Translations under genes and position numbers: made by a program
Shown here: piece after piece, positions 1 to 5,903 of the stretch
Position numbering within the stretch: position 1 is the first letter of the stretch
Layout: each line of letters begins with the position of its first letter
Assembly: GCF_031082345.1 (NCBI RefSeq)
Contig: NZ_JAVHLH010000086.1
Coordinates: forward strand, 1-10,321
Direction: 5' to 3'
DNA length: 10,321 bases
DNA from: Brevundimonas sp.
GTDB lineage: Bacteria; Pseudomonadota; Alphaproteobacteria; Caulobacterales; Caulobacteraceae
Notes under the pieces: generated by a model
Told to the model about the DNA's origin: nothing
The model's database searches: none
Seen by the model: the letters and a program-made list of their open reading frames with translations, nothing else

Positions 1-526
1 GGCCGGCGATGGCTTGCGCGGCCAGCTTGGCCGAACTGTCATCGGCGCCCACCGCGACGGTGCGGTTGCTCGCCAGGGTGCCGAGGAACTCGGTGTTGAC
101 CCGGTTGATGCCGGCGCCGAGACCGATGAACGGACGCAGCGTCGAGTCGGCGGTGCCGAAGTCGTAAAGCACGTTCACCATCAGGGTGGTGGCCGTGATA
201 TCGCCTTCCGGGTTCTCGCAGGGACCCACCGCCGGAATGGCGTTGCAGATCGCCGGCGTGCCGCTGGCGGTCACCTCGCCCAGCTCGCCGGGACGATAGC
301 CGCCCTCGAGCTCGACGCGCCAGTTCTCCGTAAAGCGGTAACCGAGCCGGGCGAAGCCCGCCCAGTCGTCGTCGACTTCGAACTCATCAGCGAAACGGTC
401 GGTCTCGACCTCCGCCGTATGCCAGCCGGCGTCAATCGCACCGTACCAGCCGTTCGGATCGGCGGACGCAGCGCCGGCTGCAAACAGCCCCGCCATCGCG
501 ACGCCGGCTAATAGCTTCACCTTCAT
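1..526 (-). CDS. OmpA-like outer-membrane beta-barrel protein precursor (C-terminus beyond window)
   Basis: The first 175 residues are visible; the frame is open to the left edge. Residues 1-22 form a typical Sec signal peptide: Lys-rich start, hydrophobic core, and an Ala-Ser-Ala cleavage site before Asp23. The rest alternates aromatic/hydrophobic and polar residues as beta-barrel strands do: about 27-35 (WYGAIDAGW), 55-65 (ending LGYRF), 69-82, 112-124 (ending YDFG) and 130-143 (PFIGLGAGI). This matches the N-terminal barrel of OmpA-type porins. Cys94 and Cys103 bracket a loop and could form a disulfide. The start is supported by GAGGG (536-532) five bases upstream of the ATG. Whether a C-terminal peptidoglycan-binding OmpA domain follows cannot be seen. 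It is divergent from the SDR gene across a 198-bp spacer. The barrel class is fairly sure; the exact family name is inference. Confidence 0.85.
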   Translation of the reverse strand, partial: MKVKLLAGVAMAGLFAAGAASADPNGWYGAIDAGWHTAEVETDRFADEFEVDDDWAGFARLGYRFTENWRVELEGGYRPGELGEVTASGTPAICNAIPAVGPCENPEGDITATTLMVNVLYDFGTADSTLRPFIGLGAGINRVNTEFLGTLASNRTVAVGADDSSAKLAAQAIAG

Positions 527-585
527 GATATCCCTCACACTCAAGGTTGCCCGAATGCCCTCGCTTTACACGGGGCGCTCCGGAG

Positions 586-608
586 CCGAACGGCAATGTA
601 CGGTTCGG
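586..608. repeat. Small inverted repeat in the divergent ompA-like/SDR spacer
   Basis: CCGAAC (586-591) and GTTCGG (603-608) are exact inverted repeats around an 11-bp centre, inside the 198-bp spacer 527-724 between two divergent genes. On the minus strand it lies about 60-80 bases upstream of the beta-barrel ATG, so it could be an operator or a 5'-UTR hairpin. The arms resemble the outer part of the hairpin at 2928-2950, which may be chance at this length. I see no convincing -35/-10 pair in this spacer. Confidence 0.3.
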
Positions 609-724
609 GTTCCTTGTTTTCGCTTGGAATGTGACGACTGTGGCGCCGTTTCAACACATTGGGTGGGGCTGTCTCGACCCGGGACGCCTGCTAGGAGTCC
701 CCGGCAACGCAACGGAGCAGGCGC

Positions 725-1633
725 ATGGCGATGAGGTTCGACGGCCGGGTGGCGATCGTGACAGGGGCGGGCGGCGGGTTGGGCCGCGAGCACGCCCTGG
801 CTCTGGCGAGGCGCGGGGCGCGGGTGGTGGTCAATGATCTGGGCGGCGCCCGGGACGGGTCAGGGGGCTCGGCGACCGCGGCGGAAGCCGTCGTGGCCGA
901 GATCGAGGCGGCCGGCGGCGAGGCGATGGCCAACGCCGCCTCGGTCACCGACTTCGCCGCCGTCCAGGCCATGGTCGACGCCGCCATGGCGCGATGGGGC
1001 CGGATCGACATCCTGGTCAACAACGCCGGCGTCCTGCGCGACAAGACCTTCGCCAAGATGGAACTCGAGGATTTCCGCTTTGTCGTCGACGTCCACCTGA
1101 TGGGGGCGGTCAACTGCACCAAGGCGGTGTGGGATCATATGCGCGAGGCCGGCTACGGCCGCATCGTCATGACCACCTCGTCCTCCGGCCTCTACGGCAA
1201 TTTCGGCCAGTCCAACTACGGCGCCGCCAAGATGGCGCTGGTCGGGCTGATGCAGACCCTGTCGATCGAGGGCGCGAAAAACGACATCCGGGTCAACTGC
1301 CTGGCCCCCACCGCCCACACCCGCATGACCGAGGACCTCGGGGCGCGCCTGCCGCTGGAGCTGCTGGGACCTGAGATGGTTACCCCGGGCCTGCTGTATC
1401 TGGTCAGCGACGAGGCCCCGAGCCGCTGCATCCTCGCCGCCGGCGCCGGCGGCTTCGAGCGCGCCTATGTCACCCTGACCCAGGGGGCCTGGATCGCCGG
1501 CGAGGACGCCCCGGAGCAGGTGGCGGCCCGTTTCGCCGAAATCTCCGACCGCGCGGGCGAGATCGTGCCCGAGATGGGCGCGGCCCAGGGGATGACCGAA
1601 CTGACCAAGGCGCAGGCGGCCCACAAGGGTTGA
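725..1633 (+). CDS. Short-chain dehydrogenase, 3-hydroxyacyl-CoA dehydrogenase type (MFE-2/HSD17B4 N-domain-like)
   Basis: A 302-residue classical SDR. The Rossmann nucleotide motif TGAGGGLG is at 13-20. Asp38 at the end of beta-2 favours NAD(H) over NADP(H). NNAG is at 99-102, and the catalytic set is Ser152, Tyr165 and Lys169 (YGAAK). The stretches VVVNDLGG, NNAGVLRDKTFAKM and SGLYGNFGQSNYGAAK closely resemble the N-terminal dehydrogenase domain of eukaryotic peroxisomal multifunctional enzyme 2, which oxidises (3R)-hydroxyacyl-CoA. The roughly 50-residue C-terminal extension beyond a minimal SDR fits that group; no hydratase-2 or SCP2 domain is attached. The ATG at 725 is chosen because GGAG (714-717) sits seven bases upstream; the ATG at 731 is too far away. 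A thiolase follows after 60 bp, so a role in beta-oxidation or a related acyl-CoA pathway is likely. The substrate is unknown. Confidence 0.88.
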   Translation: MAMRFDGRVAIVTGAGGGLGREHALALARRGARVVVNDLGGARDGSGGSATAAEAVVAEIEAAGGEAMANAASVTDFAAVQAMVDAAMARWGRIDILVNNAGVLRDKTFAKMELEDFRFVVDVHLMGAVNCTKAVWDHMREAGYGRIVMTTSSSGLYGNFGQSNYGAAKMALVGLMQTLSIEGAKNDIRVNCLAPTAHTRMTEDLGARLPLELLGPEMVTPGLLYLVSDEAPSRCILAAGAGGFERAYVTLTQGAWIAGEDAPEQVAARFAEISDRAGEIVPEMGAAQGMTELTKAQAAHKG

Positions 1634-1642
1634 GGGCTTGCG

Positions 1643-1668
1643 TTGACGTGACGGCAGGCGGCTAACCT
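1643..1668 (+). promoter_or_regulatory. Candidate housekeeping promoter ahead of the thiolase gene
   Basis: TTGACGT (1643-1649) is followed, after 11 bp, by GCTAACCT (1661-1668). This resembles the Caulobacter housekeeping promoter consensus as I recall it (TTGACGS, 10-14 bp, GCTANAWC): the -35 half is full, while the -10 half matches at GCTA but not at its last three defined positions. It lies in the 60-bp spacer between the SDR stop and the thiolase ATG, so the thiolase may also be transcribed alone. Just downstream, CTCTT-TTCG-AAGAG (1667-1680) could form a very small hairpin right before the Shine-Dalgarno site. Position and pattern only. Confidence 0.35.
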
Positions 1669-1693
1669 CTTTTCGAAGAGATGGAGAACTCCC

Positions 1694-2896
1694 ATGCGTG
1701 AAGCGGTGATCGTATCGACGGCCCGGACCCCGATCGGGCGGGCCTATCGCGGGGCGTTCAACGACACCCAGGCGCAGCAGCTGGGTGGCCACGCCATCCG
1801 GCACGCCGTCGCCCGCTCGGGCGTCGATCCGGCCGAGATCGAGGACGTGGTCATGGGCGCGGCCCTGCAGCAGGGCTCGACCGGCACCAACATCGGACGG
1901 CAGGCGGCCCTGGCCGCAGGCCTGCCGGTCACTACGGCGGGCATGAGCCTCGATCGCCAGTGCGCCTCGGGCCTGATGGCCATCGCCACGGCCGCCAAAC
2001 AGGTCACCCACGACGGCCAGGTCGTCGCCGTCGGCGGCGGGCTGGAGTCGGTGTCCCTGGTGCAGAACCAGAACATGAACCTGTTCCGCCTGCGCGATCC
2101 GGACCTGCTGAAGCTTCAGCCGCACATCTATATGTCGATGCTGGAGACGGCCGAGGTCGTCGCCGCCCGCTACGGCATATCCCGCGAGGCCCAGGACGAA
2201 TACGCCCTGCGCTCCCAGCAGCGCACCGCCGCCGCCCAGGCCGAGGGCCGGCTCGACGCCGAGATCGTGCCCATGACCACCACCATGCAGGTGATGGACA
2301 AGGCCACCGGCCAGGCTTCGGCGAAAGAGGTCACCCTGGCGAAGGACGAAGGCAATCGCCCCGACACCACCCTCGAAGGCCTGTCCTCGCTGAAACCGGT
2401 CTTCGGCGGCGGTGAGGCGATCAAGGAGGGCCGCTTCATCACCGCCGGCAACGCCAGCCAGCTGTCGGACGGCGCCTCCGCCAGCGTCGTCATGGAGGCG
2501 AAGGAGGCGGAACGCCGCGGCCTCCAGCCGCTGGGCGCCTTCCGCGGCATGGCGGTGGCCGGCTGCGAGCCGGACGAAATGGGCATCGGCCCCGTCTTCG
2601 CCGTGCCCCGCCTGCTGGAGCGCCACGGCCTGAGCGTCGACGACATCGGCATCTGGGAGCTGAACGAGGCCTTCGCGGTGCAGGTGATCTACTGCCGCGA
2701 CCGGCTCGGCATCCCCGACGACCGGCTCAACGTCTCGGGCGGGGCCATTTCGATCGGCCACCCCTACGGCATGTCCGGCGCGCGGATGACCGGCCATGTG
2801 CTGATCGAGGGCAAGCGGCGCGGCGCGAAATACGGCGTCGTCACCATGTGCGTCGGCGGCGGCATGGGCGCGGCGGGTCTTATCGAAATCTACTAG
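1694..2896 (+). CDS. Thiolase (acetyl-CoA C-acyltransferase)
   Basis: A 400-residue thiolase of normal family length. It catalyses CoA-dependent cleavage of 3-ketoacyl-CoA or the reverse Claisen condensation. The nucleophile is Cys90 in DRQCASG. NEAF is at 324-327, the active-site His356 lies in GHPYG, and the proton-donor Cys386 in [11 protein letters not shown]; all catalytic residues are present. The N-terminus ([18 protein letters not shown]) is also typical. GGAG at 1683-1686 lies seven bases from the ATG. It probably forms an operon with the preceding dehydrogenase, together giving the last two steps of a beta-oxidation-type cycle. Whether it is degradative or biosynthetic cannot be settled from sequence alone. 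The last codons (GGT CTT ATC GAA ATC TAC TAG) use A/T third positions unlike the rest of the gene, and a second copy of this tail follows downstream (2954-2983). Confidence 0.95.
   Translation: MREAVIVSTARTPIGRAYRGAFNDTQAQQLGGHAIRHAVARSGVDPAEIEDVVMGAALQQGSTGTNIGRQAALAAGLPVTTAGMSLDRQCASGLMAIATAAKQVTHDGQVVAVGGGLESVSLVQNQNMNLFRLRDPDLLKLQPHIYMSMLETAEVVAARYGISREAQDEYALRSQQRTAAAQAEGRLDAEIVPMTTTMQVMDKATGQASAKEVTLAKDEGNRPDTTLEGLSSLKPVFGGGEAIKEGRFITAGNASQLSDGASASVVMEAKEAERRGLQPLGAFRGMAVAGCEPDEMGIGPVFAVPRLLERHGLSVDDIGIWELNEAFAVQVIYCRDRLGIPDDRLNVSGGAISIGHPYGMSGARMTGHVLIEGKRRGAKYGVVTMCVGGGMGAAGLIEIY
2867..2896 (+). repeat. Thiolase tail, copy 1 (used by the current gene)
   Basis: These are the final nine codons plus stop of the present thiolase, encoding GAAGLIEIY. 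Compared with the downstream copy at 2954-2983, every difference is silent: GCG/GCC, GGT/GGC, CTT/CTG, GAA/GAG and the stop TAG/TGA. Copy 1 carries the less GC-rich codons, unusual for this window. Confidence 0.85.
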
Positions 2897-2927
2897 CCGG
2901 TCAGCCGCGCCCATCACTGGGAGGGTG

Positions 2928-2950
2928 ACCGAACCGCTACGCGGTTCGGT
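2928..2950. repeat. Perfect 10-bp-stem hairpin between convergent genes (REP-like or terminator)
   Basis: Arm ACCGAACCGC (2928-2937) and its exact reverse complement (2941-2950) are separated by the loop TAC (2938-2940). There is no T-run on either strand, so a classical intrinsic terminator is not clear. It sits 31 bp after the thiolase stop and 27 bp beyond the end of the convergent regulator gene, where it could end transcription from both sides or protect mRNA 3' ends. The core CCGC-TAC-GCGG recurs at 9749-9759, next to another convergent gene end, so a dispersed palindromic repeat family is plausible. Confidence 0.6.
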
Positions 2951-2953
2951 TGC

Positions 2954-2983
2954 GGCGCCGCGGGCCTGATCGAGATCTACTGA
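2954..2983 (+). repeat. Thiolase tail, copy 2 (orphan in-frame copy overlapping the regulator gene end)
   Basis: This encodes [13 protein letters not shown] again, in the same reading frame as the thiolase and exactly 87 bp (29 codons) downstream of copy 1. Its TGA (2981-2983) and Tyr codon overlap the antisense stop codon of the WYL regulator (2979-2977). Deleting 2867-2953 on paper gives a normal 400-residue thiolase with a G/C-rich tail that overlaps the convergent gene by 7 bp. I therefore read copy 2 as the likely ancestral end. The duplication is seen directly; its history is inference. Confidence 0.8.
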
Positions 2984-3705
2984 GGCCGCGGCGGCGGGCC
3001 GTCGCAGCCCCGCGCCGTCCACTCGGCCTCCTTGGCCGCCTGCCAGCGCGCGCGCAGCACCGCGGGCCGGCCGGGATAGCGCTCCTCCAGATAGGCGGCC
3101 TCCGCGACCCGGTCGGTGCGGAAGGTGCGGAAGTCGCCGCGCAGTTCGCACCAGCCGACCAGCAGCCGCGTCGTCTCGCGGTAGCCGATCAGGAACGGCC
3201 AGATGACACGCCGGGTCTCCCGCTCCTGTTCGTCGCGGTAGAGCAGCTCCAGCTTGCGCCCGGCGTGGATCGAGGCCCGCACCCGGGCCATGTCCAGCGC
3301 GTCGTCCTTGCGCGGCTCCCACACCGGCGGACTGGCCACGGCCGGCTCCAGCACCACCGGCCGCAGCCGTTCCGGCACGGTGGCGGCGATCTTGGCGACC
3401 AGATCGCGCGCGGCGCGGGCCAGGGCCGGATCGCCACGCCCCGCCACCCACTGCGCCCCCAGCACCGCCGCCTCGATCTCGTCCGAAGTCAGCATCAGCG
3501 GCGGCAGGTCGAAGCCGCCTTCCAGCACATAGCCTAGGCCCGCCTCGCCCCGGATCGGCACCCGCTGGCCCATCAGGGTGGCGATGTCGCGATAGATGGT
3601 GCGCTTCGAGGTCTCCAGCTCGGCCGCCATGGCGTCGGCCGTCAGCGGCTTCGACGAGCGCCTCAGCACCTGGATGATCTGGAACAGCCGGTCCGCGCGT
3701 CTCAT
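2977..3705 (-). CDS. YafY/WYL-family transcriptional regulator
   Basis: A 242-residue protein. Residues about 3-55 form a winged helix-turn-helix, with recognition-helix sequence SKRTIYRDI at 33-41 and the wing near GEAGLGYVLEGGFDLPPL, typical of the HTH_11-plus-WYL architecture. Residues about 137-203 match a WYL ligand-sensing domain (KLELLYRDEQ, RRVIWPFLIGYRE, RTFRTDRV), but the name-giving Trp-Tyr-Leu tripeptide reads Arg-Leu-Leu (180-182). The ATG at 3705 is preferred over an in-frame ATG at 3738: the latter lies inside the palindrome at 3725-3750 and has no ribosome-binding site, and homology starts at RRADRLFQIIQ. Such proteins usually repress or activate an adjacent gene, here probably the divergent GST, and often themselves. 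The ligand is unknown. The 3' end overlaps the orphan thiolase tail. Confidence 0.9.
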   Translation of the reverse strand: MRRADRLFQIIQVLRRSSKPLTADAMAAELETSKRTIYRDIATLMGQRVPIRGEAGLGYVLEGGFDLPPLMLTSDEIEAAVLGAQWVAGRGDPALARAARDLVAKIAATVPERLRPVVLEPAVASPPVWEPRKDDALDMARVRASIHAGRKLELLYRDEQERETRRVIWPFLIGYRETTRLLVGWCELRGDFRTFRTDRVAEAAYLEERYPGRPAVLRARWQAAKEAEWTARGCDGPPPRPQ

Positions 3706-3724
3706 TCCGCCAGTCTCGTGTACG

Positions 3725-3750
3725 CCTGCTGACAGCATGCTGGCAGCAGG
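3725..3750. promoter_or_regulatory. Probable operator: 26-bp near-perfect palindrome between WYL regulator and GST
   Basis: The two 13-bp halves, centred on GCATGC, match with a single mispaired position; the outer arms are CCTGCTG and CAGCAGG. It lies 19 bp upstream of the regulator ATG and about 57 bp upstream of the GST ATG. A second pairing, CTGACA (3729-3734) with TGTCAG (3752-3757), overlaps it. On the minus strand a -35-like TTGACT (3764-3759) lies just upstream, so a protein bound here would block the regulator's promoter and could act on the GST promoter too. The binder is most simply the WYL regulator itself. The symmetry is seen; the function is inference. Confidence 0.6.
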
Positions 3751-3807
3751 GTGTCAGTAGTCAATCTCCGAGGGCGGCGAGGGGTCGCCCTGTTCCGGAG
3801 ATCCATG

Positions 3808-4419
3808 ATGCTGACCCTGTTCCACGCTCCCTGGTCCCGGTCGTCGCGGCTGGTCTGGCTGCTCGAGGAGATCGGGACCGACTACGACATCTGCTACTGC
3901 GACATCGCCCGGATGGACGGGTCCGGCGCCCGCGATCCGCGCAATCCCCATCCCGACGGCAAGGTCCCGGCCCTGCTGCACGACGACGTTCTGGTGACCG
4001 AATCCGCCGCCGTGGCCCTGTATCTGACCGACCTCTTTCCGGCGGCCGGTCTGGGCGCGCCGGTCGGATCGCCCGAGCGGGGCGCCTGGCTGACCTGGCT
4101 GGCGTGGACCGCCGGCGAGATGGAGCCGGCGTTCTGGGCGAAGATCAGCGGCGCGACCGAGAGCGACGCCAAGGCGCGAGCCCGCTACGAGGACGTCATC
4201 GCCCGGCTGTTCGGGGCGCTGGAGCGCGGGCCGTATCTGATGGGCCAGCGGTTCACCGCTGTCGACGTCATGGTCGGCAGCGCCGTCGCCTGGGGCCGGG
4301 AGTTCGTGCCGGCCAGCCCCGCGCTGGACGCCTGGCTGGAGCGGGTGCTCGAGCGGCCCGCCAACGCCATGGCGACGGCGAAGGACGGAACCCCGCCGGT
4401 GCTGGCCCAGGTCGCCTGA
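3808..4419 (+). CDS. Glutathione S-transferase family protein
   Basis: A 203-residue two-domain GST. The N-terminal thioredoxin-like domain (about 1-78) holds LTLFHAPWSRSSRLVWLLEE, the cis-proline motif GKVPALL (Pro54), and TESAAVALYL with Glu65-Ser66, which bind the gamma-glutamyl part of glutathione. The C-terminal helical domain (about 90-203) includes YLMGQRFTAVDVMVG with the N-capping Thr150/Asp153. A catalytic Tyr, Ser or Cys is not obvious; Ser10, Ser12 or Ser13 are candidates. GGAG (3797-3800) is seven bases from ATG 3808 and only four from ATG 3805, so 3808 is preferred; the frame is open upstream to 3751. A possible leader hairpin pairs AGGGCG (3771-3776) with CGCCCT (3786-3791). 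It is divergent from the WYL regulator, which probably controls it, and ends 6 bp from the convergent otsA. The substrate is unknown. Confidence 0.9.
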   Translation: MLTLFHAPWSRSSRLVWLLEEIGTDYDICYCDIARMDGSGARDPRNPHPDGKVPALLHDDVLVTESAAVALYLTDLFPAAGLGAPVGSPERGAWLTWLAWTAGEMEPAFWAKISGATESDAKARARYEDVIARLFGALERGPYLMGQRFTAVDVMVGSAVAWGREFVPASPALDAWLERVLERPANAMATAKDGTPPVLAQVA

Positions 4420-4425
4420 GGTCGA

Positions 4426-5850
4426 TCAGGCGGCGTCGCCGGCGGCCCCGGCCTCGCCCCCGGCCGGTTTCACCACGGCCGTCAGGGACGCCACGAAGTC
4501 GTCGCGCCAGATGCCGACGTCGGTGTCGCGCACCACCTTCATCAGGCACTCCCACTTCCGCTTGCGTTCCGCCAGCGGCATGGTCAGGGCCCGTTTGATG
4601 GCGTCGGACAGCTCCTCACGGCTGAACGGATTGACCAGCAGGGCCTCGCCCATCTGCTCCGCCGCGCCCGCGAAGCGCGACAGCACGAGCACGCCGGGAT
4701 CATCGGGATTCTGGGCGGCGATATACTCCTTGGCGACGAGGTTCATGCCGTCCCGCAGGGGAGTCACCAGGCCGACCCGGGCGGCGCGATAGATGCCCGC
4801 CAGCTGGTCCCGGCGGTAGGTGCGGTTCAGGTAGCGGACCGGCTGCCAGTCCATGTCCGCGTATTCGCCGTTGACCCGTCCCGCGAGCGCGTCGAGGCGC
4901 CCGCGGATGTCCTGGTAGGTGTCGACATCGTCGCGGCTGATCGGCGTCACCTGCAGCAGGAACACCTCGCCGCGCATGTCGGGATTGTCCTCGAGGAACT
5001 GCTCATAACCCAGCAGCCGCTCCTCCAGCCCCTTGGAGTAATCCAGCCGGTCGACGCCGACGATCATCGACCGGAAGGCGGACGACGCCGCCATGCGGTC
5101 GTAGGTGCGCGCGCCGAAGGTCGAATTGCGGGCGGCCAGGAAGGCCTCCACGTCGATGCCGATCGGGAAAACCCCGGTCTGGACGGTCTTGCCGAAGGCC
5201 TCGAGCGCGTCATTGGGCAGAAGCCGGCCGTGCACGCTCGGCTCCGACGCCACATAGTCCCGGAACAGGTCCAGCCACTCCCGCGTCTGGAAGCCGATCA
5301 GGTCGTAGTCGAACATCGACTCCACCAGACGCCGGTGGTGGGGCAGGGTGACCAGCAGCTGCCGCGCCGGCCACGGCGTGTGCAGGAAGAAGCCGATGCG
5401 GTTCTTCACGCCCAGCCGCCGCAGGTCCCGGGCCAGCGGGATCATGTGGTAGTCGTGAATCCAGACCAGGTCGTCGGGATTCAGCAGCGGGGCCAGCACC
5501 TCGGCGAACCGCGCGTTGGTCCGCTCATAGCCCTCGCCATACGACCGCTCATAGGCGGTCAGGTCGACGCGGTGGTGGAACAGCGGCCACAGGGTCTTGT
5601 TGGCGTAGCCGTTGTAATATTCCTCGACGTCCTGGGCCTCGAGGTCGACCAGGGCGACGGTCACGCCGGCCCGGTCCTCGATCTTGGCCTCGGGGACAAA
5701 GGTCTCGACCGTTTCCCCGGACCAGCCGAACCACAGGCCGTCGTACTTCCTCAGGGCCGCCGACAACGCCATCGCCAGCCCGCCGGCCGAGCCCGCGGCG
5801 GGGTCTTTCGGCGCGGACACGCGGTTCGAAACGACGATCAGACGGCTCAT
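4426..5850 (-). CDS. otsA: Alpha,alpha-trehalose-phosphate synthase (UDP-forming), GT20
   Basis: A 474-residue cytosolic retaining glycosyltransferase that joins UDP-glucose and glucose 6-phosphate into trehalose 6-phosphate. Family motifs appear in order: SNRV (8-11) with Arg10; GGLA (23-26); WFGWSGET (40-47); HDYHMIPLA (132-140); FFLHTPWP (154-161); GVDRLDYSKGL (265-275), with Arg268 and Lys273 contacting the UDP phosphates; and DGMNLVAKEY (367-376), with Asp367 and Glu375. All expected active-site residues are there and the length is normal. The acidic/Ala-rich last dozen residues are not conserved. It is the third gene of the otsB-GH15-otsA operon. No clear Shine-Dalgarno site precedes the ATG. 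Instead a C-rich run and a possible GGGG/CCCC hairpin (5851-5865) abut it, and its ATG overlaps the TGA of an 18-codon ORF, so translation may depend on coupling. Confidence 0.97.
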   Translation of the reverse strand: MSRLIVVSNRVSAPKDPAAGSAGGLAMALSAALRKYDGLWFGWSGETVETFVPEAKIEDRAGVTVALVDLEAQDVEEYYNGYANKTLWPLFHHRVDLTAYERSYGEGYERTNARFAEVLAPLLNPDDLVWIHDYHMIPLARDLRRLGVKNRIGFFLHTPWPARQLLVTLPHHRRLVESMFDYDLIGFQTREWLDLFRDYVASEPSVHGRLLPNDALEAFGKTVQTGVFPIGIDVEAFLAARNSTFGARTYDRMAASSAFRSMIVGVDRLDYSKGLEERLLGYEQFLEDNPDMRGEVFLLQVTPISRDDVDTYQDIRGRLDALAGRVNGEYADMDWQPVRYLNRTYRRDQLAGIYRAARVGLVTPLRDGMNLVAKEYIAAQNPDDPGVLVLSRFAGAAEQMGEALLVNPFSREELSDAIKRALTMPLAERKRKWECLMKVVRDTDVGIWRDDFVASLTAVVKPAGGEAGAAGDAA

Positions 5851-5903
5851 GGGGAGGAAACCCCCGTCGGCGTCGCGAGGTCCATCTCGTTGAATCCGCT
5901 CAT
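5847..5903 (-). CDS. Possible 18-codon coupling ORF between GH15 and otsA
   Basis: It encodes MSGFNEMDLATPTGVSSP. Its ATG (5903-5901) overlaps the GH15 stop as ATGA, and its TGA (5849-5847) overlaps the otsA ATG as ATGA. It exactly fills the only gap in an otherwise overlapping operon. It has no convincing ribosome-binding site of its own and no recognisable domain, so it would have to be translated by ribosomes finishing the GH15 gene. Its likely value is to carry ribosomes to otsA, whose own start lacks a Shine-Dalgarno site. The same frame is also open far upstream by GC bias, so chance cannot be excluded. Confidence 0.35.
   Translation of the reverse strand: MSGFNEMDLATPTGVSSP

Noticed and set aside
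14..511. A 165-codon plus-strand open frame at the left edge.
   Set aside because: The minus strand here encodes a signal peptide plus beta-barrel strands with a good ribosome-binding site; the plus frame has no such features.
2897..2983. A 29-residue C-terminal extension of the thiolase through TAG read-through.
   Set aside because: The intervening residues have no family resemblance, the thiolase is already full length at the TAG, and nothing suggests suppression; kept only as an alternative in the finding.
860..3451. An 863-codon open frame on the minus strand across the SDR, thiolase and regulator genes.
   Set aside because: It is the antisense shadow of GC-rich genes: low-complexity Gly/Ala/Arg/His composition, no domain, and it spans genes with clear catalytic motifs on other frames.
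3738..3751. Earlier starts for the WYL regulator (ATG 3738) and the GST (ATG 3751).
   Set aside because: Both would put coding sequence over the palindromic operator region, lack ribosome-binding sites and add residues without homology.
4420..4425. Terminator between convergent GST and otsA.
   Set aside because: Only 6 bp separate the stop codons; I see no stem-loop with a T-run there.
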